The notes beneath the pieces are model-generated. The model saw nothing but the letters and a program-made list of their open reading frames with translations. It did no database searches and was not told the origin of the DNA. From positions 1-37,251 of the forward strand of contig JAHQVK010000082.1 in NCBI GenBank assembly GCA_019634385.1: a stretch of 37,251 bases of DNA. Reading direction: 5' to 3'. This DNA is from Myxococcales bacterium. Its GTDB lineage: Bacteria; Myxococcota; Kuafuiibacteriia; Kuafuiibacteriales; Kuafuiibacteriaceae. This document shows positions 24,617 to 31,579 of this stretch, piece by piece. Numbering within the stretch: the first letter of the stretch is position 1; every line of letters begins with the position of its first letter. A program made the position numbers and the translations under genes.

Positions 24617-26478
24617 TCTGGAGAATCGACGATCTGTACATCAATCCCCACTGCTCGCATCATCCGCAGTGCATTTGTTGTTTGGATCAGCCCCGGACGG
24701 AGATGGTAGTCAAACTGCAGTCCATTACCGGACACATCATCAGAAAAATGGGTATTAACCACCTTACCCTTAGGCAAGAACGAAGCCACTCGAGCTAATC
24801 CAAGATCGTGCGTAGTCACCATACCCACCGCACCTACTTCGGATAACCACTTCACCACGGATACAGCCCCTAGGTACCGTTCCCGACTGTTGGTACCATG
24901 AAGGAGCTCATCCAACAGATAGAGTACCGGTGGCCCTGACGTTCGAGCCAGATCGATCACCTGCTTTAATCGCCGAAGTTCAGCGTAAAAATGAGAGGCC
25001 CCCTGAGCAAGCGAATCCACCACTCGTACCGATGTAGCCAAACGCACGGACCGAAGTCGCATCCGACGGGCTGGCACCGGGGCCCCTGCTCCGGCAAGCA
25101 CCACCGATAGTCCAACAGCCCGGAGCAGCGTACTCTTGCCACTCATATTGCTGCCACTGAGGAGGGTCACGGCGCCTGCTTCCCCGAGACTGAGATCGTT
25201 GGCCACCACTTTACGCTTATCAATAAGTGGATGGACAAGCTTTTCAGCGCTCCAAACCGGACCATCTTCCGTCCATTCAGGAAAAACGTATTCTGGTCGC
25301 TCGTAGGCAAATGCACCCATAGAGGCCAACGCTTCCACTTCGCCCAACACTTCGAGCCACAGACGAAATTCCCGTCCCACCCGAAGCCGCCAAGCTTCGG
25401 TCCGGAGAACTACATTGAGCTCCCAGAGGAGCGCTGGTCCCAAAGTCAGTGCAAAAAACATATTCAAACGAGCATTGAGCATTTCTACCCACGCTTCCAA
25501 ACGCTGCACTTCCTTGGAGGCCGGACCTTTGGAGCCTCGAACTAGCTGGTTACGAAGAATATCCAAACGTGCTGCCCGAGCTTTGGGAAGCTGCTCCACC
25601 ACTTCGATCAGTCGGGCATAGCGATGCAACACACGCTCTGGTCCCGCCAATACATCTATTCGCGTCGCCATCCATTTTCGGGTCCAAAAAAGCACTATCC
25701 CGTGGATAACTACCATGCCGTAAAATGGGACTCTCGGCCCTCCTACAATAAAACCCCAGGTAAAAGTACTCAAAAATAATAGCGGCAGGACCCAACCGAT
25801 CACCGACAGCCCAGGCATCCACGGAAGACGTTCTTCTCCTTCCGCCCATTCAAGCAGCGCCTCACTAGGCAGACTCTGGACATCATCAACCGCTGCCGCT
25901 GCAAAGCATCGCTGCCGCAGCTTCAAATCTGCAGCCAAGGCTCGTACCGCTTGCTGGCGCTCCACCACTTCGGTGGGTGAAGCGGGCACGCACAACCACC
26001 GGGCAAGAGTGCGTCGGCCCTCCATCGTAATCGCAGTTGAAATCAGCTGATACAGCGACGAAGGACCAAAAATATCCAGGTCATCTGCATAGTGGAGTCC
26101 CCCTATCCATGACTGCCCCACACCAGCGCCAGTATCCGCCGAACCACGCCATTGCTCCCGCAGCCGAGCTAAAGAGTGTTCCAGATACTGAAGACCAGCA
26201 TTCGCCACTCGTCGGCGCTCCTGCCATCGGTCCTGAATTTTTCCCAGGATAAGAAAAGCTACCGCCAACGGAACTAGTCCCCACCACGGGGTTCCATTCC
26301 GGCTGTACAGCGGCATGATGACCAAAAGCATCCCGGTAACAACCAAGAGCAAACGTACATTGCCGAGATTGTCGACAACTCGGTCCGCAGTCTTAAAACG
26401 CTGCTGGGCAATATGGTGAGCAGCCTCAATCTCTGCAACCGGCGGAGAGGGAATGTCCTCAAACTCTTGACTGTTCAC
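24571..26478 (-). CDS. Membrane-anchored MutS-like ATPase
   Basis: A 635-aa protein with the C-terminal MutS ATPase domain: Walker A SGSNMSGKST (441-450), DSLAQGASHFYAE (488-500), Walker B LLDELLHGTN (521-530) with the catalytic Glu, and TTHDLG (His 557). The mismatch-recognition domains are absent. Instead there are membrane helices near 41-60, 68-80, 225-245 and 250-265. This is the transmembrane MutS-like family; its role is not established, and it is not a mismatch-repair MutS. The GTG start overlaps the stop of the secreted-protein gene (GTGA), so the two are coupled. The C-terminal end overlaps the convergent ExbD gene. Confidence 0.85.
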   Translation of the reverse strand: MNSQEFEDIPSPPVAEIEAAHHIAQQRFKTADRVVDNLGNVRLLLVVTGMLLVIMPLYSRNGTPWWGLVPLAVAFLILGKIQDRWQERRRVANAGLQYLEHSLARLREQWRGSADTGAGVGQSWIGGLHYADDLDIFGPSSLYQLISTAITMEGRRTLARWLCVPASPTEVVERQQAVRALAADLKLRQRCFAAAAVDDVQSLPSEALLEWAEGEERLPWMPGLSVIGWVLPLLFLSTFTWGFIVGGPRVPFYGMVVIHGIVLFWTRKWMATRIDVLAGPERVLHRYARLIEVVEQLPKARAARLDILRNQLVRGSKGPASKEVQRLEAWVEMLNARLNMFFALTLGPALLWELNVVLRTEAWRLRVGREFRLWLEVLGEVEALASMGAFAYERPEYVFPEWTEDGPVWSAEKLVHPLIDKRKVVANDLSLGEAGAVTLLSGSNMSGKSTLLRAVGLSVVLAGAGAPVPARRMRLRSVRLATSVRVVDSLAQGASHFYAELRRLKQVIDLARTSGPPVLYLLDELLHGTNSRERYLGAVSVVKWLSEVGAVGMVTTHDLGLARVASFLPKGKVVNTHFSDDVSGNGLQFDYHLRPGLIQTTNALRMMRAVGIDVQIVDSPDQFPTELAGASPLPF

Positions 26479-27398
26479 GGTTGGGAAGATTCCGCAGAAG
26501 TGAAATCATATCGCACAGAAAGACGTTCATTCGCGGATAGGGTGATATCGGACTTCTGGAAGACAACAATGTCTAGCCGGTTGGTTCGCCCTTCGCGAAC
26601 ACGAAATACATATTTTGAACTCACTTTGTACCTATAGGCCTTCATGTATGAGAAAACGCCAAATCCACCGCTACGACAATTGACTTCCACCTTTAGCTCG
26701 TGGGCCCCGGGGTCGAGCTGACCATCAAAAACGACCCGTGAACGCACAGAAGAAAAACGGCCCTGCTGGTCGAATTCTTGGAACAACGGGCCACCATCAA
26801 GTAGGTAGCGAATTTTCTCCAAAAGAAAATCATTCCCCAACTCATTTTTGTGGCGAATAGTGACTCGGGTTTTACCTATGCCACCACCAAGAGCGGTGTC
26901 CCGTAGCAGAGAGACTTTATCCGAAACGAGATCAATACGAGTAGCTAGACTGTCTAGTGCATGGTGTAAACGTTCCACAACCACCGGATGATCCGCAGCC
27001 TCAGGATTGGCGTTTTCAACCCCGGTCTCTAAGTCCAATCGCGCCGAGCTCATCGAAGCCTTCTGCACACTCCCAAACGCGGTAGTGGACCCGGTTGATA
27101 GCCCGCCCAGCGCCGGAGCCAAAGTCGGCACCACTGGCGCAAAACCTGGCACCGGCGAACTAAACTCCGACTCAGGACGCGTCGATATCACTGGATTCGC
27201 AACGAGCGTTGAGGTGGCAACTGCAATATTGGGAACCGCACCATTGGTACGCAGCTTATCGATACGGCTAGGTTTGGCCGCTTGCACCAACGTAGAAGCC
27301 GCTTTTGAACTCGGAGGATCCGCATAGTTGATGCCCTCCCCCAATCCTAAGCTCAACATCCCTAAACTGATTAGGAGCACCGGTCGAAGCCATGACAT
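26475..27398 (-). CDS. Secreted hypothetical protein (myxobacterial-type)
   Basis: About 307 aa with a signal peptide (MSWLRPVLLISLGMLSLGLG, cut near Ala26), a Ser/Thr/Pro/Ala-rich linker (to about 150), a coiled-coil-like segment (VVVERLHHALDSLATRIDLVSDKVSLLRD) and a C-terminal domain with RVTIRHKNELGNDFLLEKIRYLLDG, GQLDPGAHELKVEVNCRSGG and FSYMKAYRYKVSSKYVF. I recall similar C-terminal domains in myxobacterial proteins sometimes misnamed dihydrolipoamide acetyltransferase; no such enzyme activity is visible. The start is chosen for the signal peptide; the frame is open 13 codons more. It is probably periplasmic and may work with the ExbB-ExbD complex encoded next to it, which is inference from context. 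Confidence 0.65.
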   Translation of the reverse strand: MSWLRPVLLISLGMLSLGLGEGINYADPPSSKAASTLVQAAKPSRIDKLRTNGAVPNIAVATSTLVANPVISTRPESEFSSPVPGFAPVVPTLAPALGGLSTGSTTAFGSVQKASMSSARLDLETGVENANPEAADHPVVVERLHHALDSLATRIDLVSDKVSLLRDTALGGGIGKTRVTIRHKNELGNDFLLEKIRYLLDGGPLFQEFDQQGRFSSVRSRVVFDGQLDPGAHELKVEVNCRSGGFGVFSYMKAYRYKVSSKYVFRVREGRTNRLDIVVFQKSDITLSANERLSVRYDFTSAESSQP

Positions 27399-27462
27399 CA
27401 CCCTCACTATATATCTGCGGCTATCACCGAAGAGCACCGCGTGCGAGAAACGAGAGAAGCAG

Positions 27463-27633
27463 GTGGGCTCCCAACGACCACCGCCGAAGCTCTTGCAGCT
27501 TCGTGCTCACGACCATGAAGATGGAAAACTTCGAAAAGAACAAATCGAGCTGCTGTCTAGCGTGCCCCAAGGCTATGCTGAGCAACGCTTGATCGATGGT
27601 CAGCATTTTCGCATGGTCTGGCGGTGTCAATAG
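27463..27633 (+). CDS. Possible small protein upstream of sucrase/ferredoxin-like gene
   Basis: An ORF of about 56 codons from a GTG, rich in charged residues, ending GYAEQRLIDGQHFRMVWRCQ. It overlaps the start of the next gene by about 10 bp. The composition is protein-like, but no homologue is known to me and no strong ribosome binding site is seen. It could be spurious, since this region should also hold two promoters. Confidence 0.3.
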   Translation: MGSQRPPPKLLQLRAHDHEDGKLRKEQIELLSSVPQGYAEQRLIDGQHFRMVWRCQ

Positions 27634-28517
27634 CGTGCGCCCTCAGCTCCCAAGCCATGGAAGAGCCAGTGATAGGTTCAGCAACCACGGCCGATCGTTT
27701 TATCTTTGTCTCATGGCCCAAAAGCGAATGGCCGCTCAACATACGCGACGAACCAGTACTTGCGCCACTCGCCCGATGGGCACAACACTACGATGCCCAA
27801 AACGGTGGAAAGACAACCATTCGGTGGGTGCAACTCCCACAAACCAGCTATTCATCGGACCACAAACATCGTTCGCGAACTGATCTCTGGCTTTTGCCGC
27901 AGGGATATAAGCTTGAGAACGTGGCCCTGAGCACGATTGCAGATTCTCTCAACGCAATTTTCATCTCCAAACCATCCACATCCTCTTCCTCAGTCGCGAC
28001 ATCTACATCTTTAGGAAGAGTGATAGTCGTGTGTACTCACGGTAGGTACGATCAGTGCTGTGCCAAGTATGGTCAACAAGTCTGGAAACAGCTGAGTGAG
28101 AGTCATATCGAAGCCACCGTATTGCCGGGTAGCCATCTTGGGGGGCATCGATTTGCCGCAACGCTCCTTGATTTTATACCCGAGCATCCGGGTCGGATGT
28201 ATGGTCGCGTGAAAGCGGATGAAATTTCCACCCTCGTCGATCATCTGGCCTCTAAATCGGTATGGCTGGACCGATACCGAGGACGAGTCGATCTTTCTGG
28301 TCGTGCACAAGTTGTAGAAGCAGAAGCGCTTCGTCACGGCGCCTTAGCTCACGAACGGGTCGAAATCACCGCCCAAACCGAAAGCCAGTACATCGCTACG
28401 TGGGCAAATGGAAGTATTAACGTCCACGTTGCCTCCAAAACTTATCAAGGACCCAAAAGCTGTACTATTGCCCCAGAATCATGGAACCGCTGGTACAGCA
28501 GAAATCCCTTGGGTTGA
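27624..28517 (+). CDS. Sucrase/ferredoxin-like protein
   Basis: A 297-aa protein of the sucrase/ferredoxin-like family (thioredoxin-like fold with an iron-sulfur cluster). It has an early CALSS cysteine (near 5), CTHGRYDQCCAKYG (near 138-151) and GSHLGGHRFAATLL (near 168-181), the family's Cys and His ligand motifs. The biological role is not well established. The GTG start places the first Cys correctly. The last seven codons and the TGA come from mobile element A10. Before insertion the gene probably ended at Trp290 with TAG, as the target TA with its following G forms that stop. Confidence 0.85.
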   Translation: MSIACALSSQAMEEPVIGSATTADRFIFVSWPKSEWPLNIRDEPVLAPLARWAQHYDAQNGGKTTIRWVQLPQTSYSSDHKHRSRTDLWLLPQGYKLENVALSTIADSLNAIFISKPSTSSSSVATSTSLGRVIVVCTHGRYDQCCAKYGQQVWKQLSESHIEATVLPGSHLGGHRFAATLLDFIPEHPGRMYGRVKADEISTLVDHLASKSVWLDRYRGRVDLSGRAQVVEAEALRHGALAHERVEITAQTESQYIATWANGSINVHVASKTYQGPKSCTIAPESWNRWYSRNPLG

Positions 28518-28607
28518 ACCCAAGTTCCGGCTTCTACGCCAGGCTATGCCCCGCTGCGCGACCCCTTGTTGATTCTGTAAGAATCAATTCAAGGGGGCTT
28601 TGCTGTA
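28494..28607 (+). mobile_element. Element A copy 10, inserted in a stop codon
   Basis: A 114-bp copy bounded by TA, with left end CAGCAGAAA and right end CTTTGCTG, a perfect CTTGGGTTGAACCCAAG arm and a CCCCTTG...CAAGGGG stem. The insertion lies in the TA of what looks like the original TAG stop of the upstream gene. Confidence 0.87.
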
Positions 28608-28660
28608 TAGCGCATCGGTTTCCTGTGGCTAACCTATGTGCCGCTATCTTAGAATGATTC

Positions 28661-29725
28661 TTGGGTCCGCGACCCGGTTGGGATAGTCATCGGTTGGTGA
28701 AAAGGCCGGAGCCCTTAGCCAAACCGCGTCGTGGCATACACCACGTGATCCAGGCCATCATTGCTCTAATTGTTTCTGTGCTCTCAATTTGGTGGGTGTT
28801 CAAAGGCGCAGATGCAGACAAAATGTGGACAAATCTTGCTCAGTCCAGCGCGAGCGCCATAACAATTTTTTTGCTCGGACATCTTATTCTGCACGGGTTC
28901 CGGGTCCTACGATGGGGCTTGTATATCAACCATATTCAGCCAAACATATCTAATCGTTCTATCTTGGCCGCTGCCAACTTAGGCATCGGAGCAACTTTCT
29001 TACTACCACTTCGATTAGGAGAGTTTGTTCGACCAACACTCATCAACCGCGCCGGCGTACGCTTCGGCAGCGCAGTAGCCTCCATCGTGGTCGAGCGTAT
29101 TGCTGATGGCCTGTGTTCAGTAGGTATGTTTTTTATATTCTTTTCATTTGTACCAGACTCAGCACCTCTCCCAGACAAACTAACCCAACTATCATCCGGA
29201 GCCGCCATAGCCTTCGGCGGAGGACTCCTTTTTTTGATAGCTGCAGCTTTCGCTCGTGTGCCCGTTCTCGGCATGACTCGGCGTATACTTCAACGAGTAT
29301 CCCCATCCCTCGCGGATAAAGCAGTGAGTCTCATCGAAACCTTCCTCGATGGTTTGGCTGCACTAGGTAGCACCTGGAGAGCATTGGTATACATAACGTT
29401 GACCGTCGTTTATTGGGGCGGGAGCGGCATCTTGATCTGGCTATTGGCCGCCAGTTACCAACCTGACATTCCTTTGGTCTCCGGGCTCTTCACGATCGCA
29501 GTGCTGGTATTCGCGGTCATGATTCCTGCAGGCCCCGCATTTGCGGGCACGTTTGAGGTTGGGTTTACTCTTGGGTTTGGCGCCTTTGGCCTCGATCCAA
29601 ACATCATCATCGTCATTGCCGTCGTCGCCCATGTTGTTCAATTTATCGCCACCGGTCTCATCATCTTTGTAGGTGTGATGGTCGCCCAGCCCGATCAACG
29701 AACCGAGGCCAGGGTGATCACCTGA
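28661..29725 (+). CDS. Flippase-like membrane protein (LPG synthase TM / UPF0104 family)
   Basis: A 354-aa integral membrane protein with about eight helices. Family signatures are LGHLILHGFRVLRWGLYI (near 70-90), ANLGIGATFLLPLRLGEFVRPTL (near 105-128), SIVVERIADGL (near 142-152) and, late, MIPAGPAFAGTFEVGF. This is the UPF0104/AglD group related to the flippase half of MprF; members move lipids or lipid-linked compounds. The substrate is unknown. The TTG start has no clear ribosome binding site, and a GTG 12 codons later (28697) may be the true start. Confidence 0.82.
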   Translation: MGPRPGWDSHRLVKRPEPLAKPRRGIHHVIQAIIALIVSVLSIWWVFKGADADKMWTNLAQSSASAITIFLLGHLILHGFRVLRWGLYINHIQPNISNRSILAAANLGIGATFLLPLRLGEFVRPTLINRAGVRFGSAVASIVVERIADGLCSVGMFFIFFSFVPDSAPLPDKLTQLSSGAAIAFGGGLLFLIAAAFARVPVLGMTRRILQRVSPSLADKAVSLIETFLDGLAALGSTWRALVYITLTVVYWGGSGILIWLLAASYQPDIPLVSGLFTIAVLVFAVMIPAGPAFAGTFEVGFTLGFGAFGLDPNIIIVIAVVAHVVQFIATGLIIFVGVMVAQPDQRTEARVIT

Positions 29726-29820
29726 GACTCAACACCTCTTGCGCCATTTCTACTCAAGGCATCATCACAAACATCTCCACCTCGTTGACGAATCTCGATC
29801 AAAGCGCATCGATACGCCCC

Positions 29821-30027
29821 ATGACCGAGGCCAACCGCATCGTGGAGCTCGAGTTGGAGTTAATGTCTCAACGAGAGCTCCTCGACACCCTCAACACCGC
29901 CCTGACAGAAGCCAATGCCACCATCGACCAGCTCCAAAAACGAACCCAACGCCTGGAACGCCAAGTTAGTGAGCTTACATCGATCATCCAAGAGCCTCCC
30001 CCCAATGAACGCCCCCCGCACTACTAG
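29821..30027 (+). CDS. slyX: SlyX-family protein
   Basis: A 68-aa coiled-coil protein (RIVELELELMSQRELLDTLN and repeating heptads to about residue 55) ending in PPHY, the same C-terminal residues as E. coli SlyX. Its function is not known. The ATG at 29821 gives the normal length; the frame extends 12 codons further upstream without family similarity. The stop codon TAG is formed by the TA target site and the first G of element B3, so the element landed exactly in the stop codon while leaving the protein unchanged. Confidence 0.8.
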   Translation: MTEANRIVELELELMSQRELLDTLNTALTEANATIDQLQKRTQRLERQVSELTSIIQEPPPNERPPHY

Positions 30028-30115
30028 GGCGTATCTTTACACTCTAGCTGGAGAGATAACGTCGTAGCCCGCGTTTGTGGACGGTCGGCCGGGAGGGAGG
30101 GTACGGGATTGTACG
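30024..30115. mobile_element. Element B copy 3, truncated
   Basis: About 90 bp matching the reverse complement of B2: CTAGGGCGTATCTTTACACTC at the end (shown as TAGGGCGTATCTTTAC), then CCGCGTTTGTG and GGGAGGGAGGGTACGGGAT. The distal inverted end is missing, so the copy is truncated or decayed beyond 30115. Confidence 0.7.
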
Positions 30116-30359
30116 TTTTTCTGTACAGACGGAAAGACTTGTCCTGACCAGGAGGACAGCTAATAGACCGCTCGTTCCTGCGGTAGGTACCTCAACCCCG
30201 ACATTCAGTGCCGAATGAAGGTATGGGTTTTTCTCATACCCGAAGCTGGTGTTTCTACACTCAGAGATATCACCATTGATAGGCAAACAATGCACACCCA
30301 AAAGAGCTGTAAAAAACTCAAACACAGACTAATCCAGTGGTGAGGGCTATAAAGTAAAC
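30028..30359. other. Leader region of the RibD-type reductase gene
   Basis: After the B3 fragment there is a hairpin TGTCCT-gaccagg-AGGACA (30140-30158) and a second, GGTATG...CATACC (about 30214-30234). No FMN-riboswitch signature or credible ORF is seen. The promoter of the reductase gene should lie here. Confidence 0.4.
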
Positions 30360-31082
30360 ATGAAATCAGCGGCAGAACTCGTGAGCCAAGACGAGTGGCC
30401 TCTGGCTAATCGCGAGGGACGACCTTTTGTTATCTACAAGTTTGCATCCACGCTAGACGGTCGAATAGCGGCCGAGGACGGTACCAGTCAGTGGATAACC
30501 AGCGACGAGAGTCGAGCTGAGGTGCATGTTCTTCGAGCCGGATGCGAGGCGACAATGATTGGTTCAGGCACGCAGCAGATGGATAACCCCAGTTTATCAG
30601 TGCGGGCCAATGGTGATCCCCGCCTTGTACCGGCAATGACATCCTTCGAGAATCAACCACTTCGCGTGGTAGTTGACACTAACGCGCGAACGTCTGCGGA
30701 AGCAAAGATACTCCACAAGTCAGCGCCAACACTGATCGTGATAGCAGAGGATGCCGACGCACAACACCTTGAAGATTCTATTATTCTCAGGATTCCGCGT
30801 TCTTCACGCGGCCTGAACTTGCAGCTTCTTCTCACCAAACTCTACGAACGGGGCATTCGAGCGGTCTTTCTCGAAGGTGGTCCAACTCTCGCCGGTTCGT
30901 TCATCGCAAATGGGCTTGTTGACCGAGTCATCTGCTATCTCGCCCCGGCACTTCTTGGGGCCGGCAAAGCTGGTCTTGGTTATGCTGGTATCGCATCGAT
31001 AGATGACATGATGCGCCTTGAACTTTGCGACGTGGCCAGGGTGGGTTCCGATCTTCGAATCATAGCGAAGACCACTTGGTAG
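30360..31082 (+). CDS. Stand-alone RibD C-terminal-type reductase
   Basis: A 240-aa protein of the RibD C-terminal/dihydrofolate-reductase-like fold: PFVIYKFASTLDGRIAAEDGTSQWIT, RAGCEATMIGSGT, DNPSLSVR, PLRVVVDTNART and FLEGGPTLAGSF near 175-186. In riboflavin synthesis RibD joins a deaminase to this NADPH reductase; here the deaminase part is absent and the gene starts directly with the reductase. It may reduce a pyrimidine intermediate in riboflavin synthesis or act on another substrate. No other rib gene is nearby. A 14-bp palindrome follows the stop. Confidence 0.85.
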   Translation: MKSAAELVSQDEWPLANREGRPFVIYKFASTLDGRIAAEDGTSQWITSDESRAEVHVLRAGCEATMIGSGTQQMDNPSLSVRANGDPRLVPAMTSFENQPLRVVVDTNARTSAEAKILHKSAPTLIVIAEDADAQHLEDSIILRIPRSSRGLNLQLLLTKLYERGIRAVFLEGGPTLAGSFIANGLVDRVICYLAPALLGAGKAGLGYAGIASIDDMMRLELCDVARVGSDLRIIAKTTW

Positions 31083-31095
31083 ATTTCTAGAAATC
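31082..31095. repeat. Perfect 14-bp palindrome after the reductase gene
   Basis: GATTTCTAGAAATC starts at the last base of the TAG stop. It is too short and T-poor to be a clear terminator and may be an operator or chance. Confidence 0.35.
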
Positions 31096-31538
31096 CTATG
31101 ACTACCACCACGTGACCCCACACCAGCCAAGAATTTGCCGATTGTCAGGTAAACGTCATTGTTCGAGGGGAGCCTTTGCATATATTCCAGCCAGCCGTGG
31201 CTAGAGCCCAGCAAGCACGACCATACGCTTTCTCAAATTAGGATTCATTCATCGATACTGAAACCATATAATAACTTAACCTGTACCGCAAAGGTAAGTG
31301 GTGAGCCTCCCCCTCTTTTCAAAACGTACTACAGCAGAAATCACAATGACCAGACGGTGTAGGCACACTCCCAGAGCTACAGACAAAAGATGATGATTTA
31401 AGTGGCCACCTTCCGAACTTTTCGAAAAACGTCATCAACTATCCATGCCCAAGCAAGGACACGGTCAGAACCTCAGCAGTGACGAGCTGAGGCGTTGCAA
31501 GCGCCGTACTTCAATGGTTTTAGGGGCGTGCTCCAGCT
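31083..31538. promoter_or_regulatory. Upstream region of the pfa operon
   Basis: About 450 bases ahead of PfaD that should hold the operon's promoter. It includes the palindrome at 31082, a 15-base end of element A (31330-31344), a hairpin CCTCAGC/GCTGAGG (31471-31492) and a possible 44-codon leader ORF from 31445. I cannot point to -35/-10 boxes with confidence. Confidence 0.4.
31330..31344 (+). repeat. Terminal fragment of element A
   Basis: TACAGCAGAAATCAC is identical to the left terminus of family A copies. Nothing of the rest of the element follows. It is a decayed solo end or, less likely, chance. Confidence 0.5.
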
Positions 31539-31579
31539 ATGCATGTCATCCCTTCACCACAGGAGCCCACTCTTGGTAA
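31445..31579 (+). CDS. Possible leader ORF overlapping the PfaD start
   Basis: A 44-codon ORF beginning MPKQGHGQNLSSDELRRC and ending 38 bp inside the PfaD gene in another frame. Its first 15 bases differ by a single base from the first 15 of the PfaA gene (ATGCCTAAGCAAGGA). A stem CCTCAGC/GCTGAGG lies inside it. It may be a translated leader or a by-product of duplication. There is no strong ribosome binding site. Confidence 0.25.
   Translation: MPKQGHGQNLSSDELRRCKRRTSMVLGACSSYACHPFTTGAHSW

Noticed and set aside
28494..28517. Treating the last seven residues of the sucrase/ferredoxin-like protein as native
   Set aside because: They are encoded by element A10 and match the same stretch in other A copies.
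92..28607. CRISPR-like repeats
   Set aside because: The copies are far apart, in both orientations and TA-flanked, without regular spacers or cas genes.
30028..30359. FMN riboswitch upstream of the RibD-type reductase
   Set aside because: The conserved RFN-element sequence blocks are not present; the hairpins seen are unrelated.
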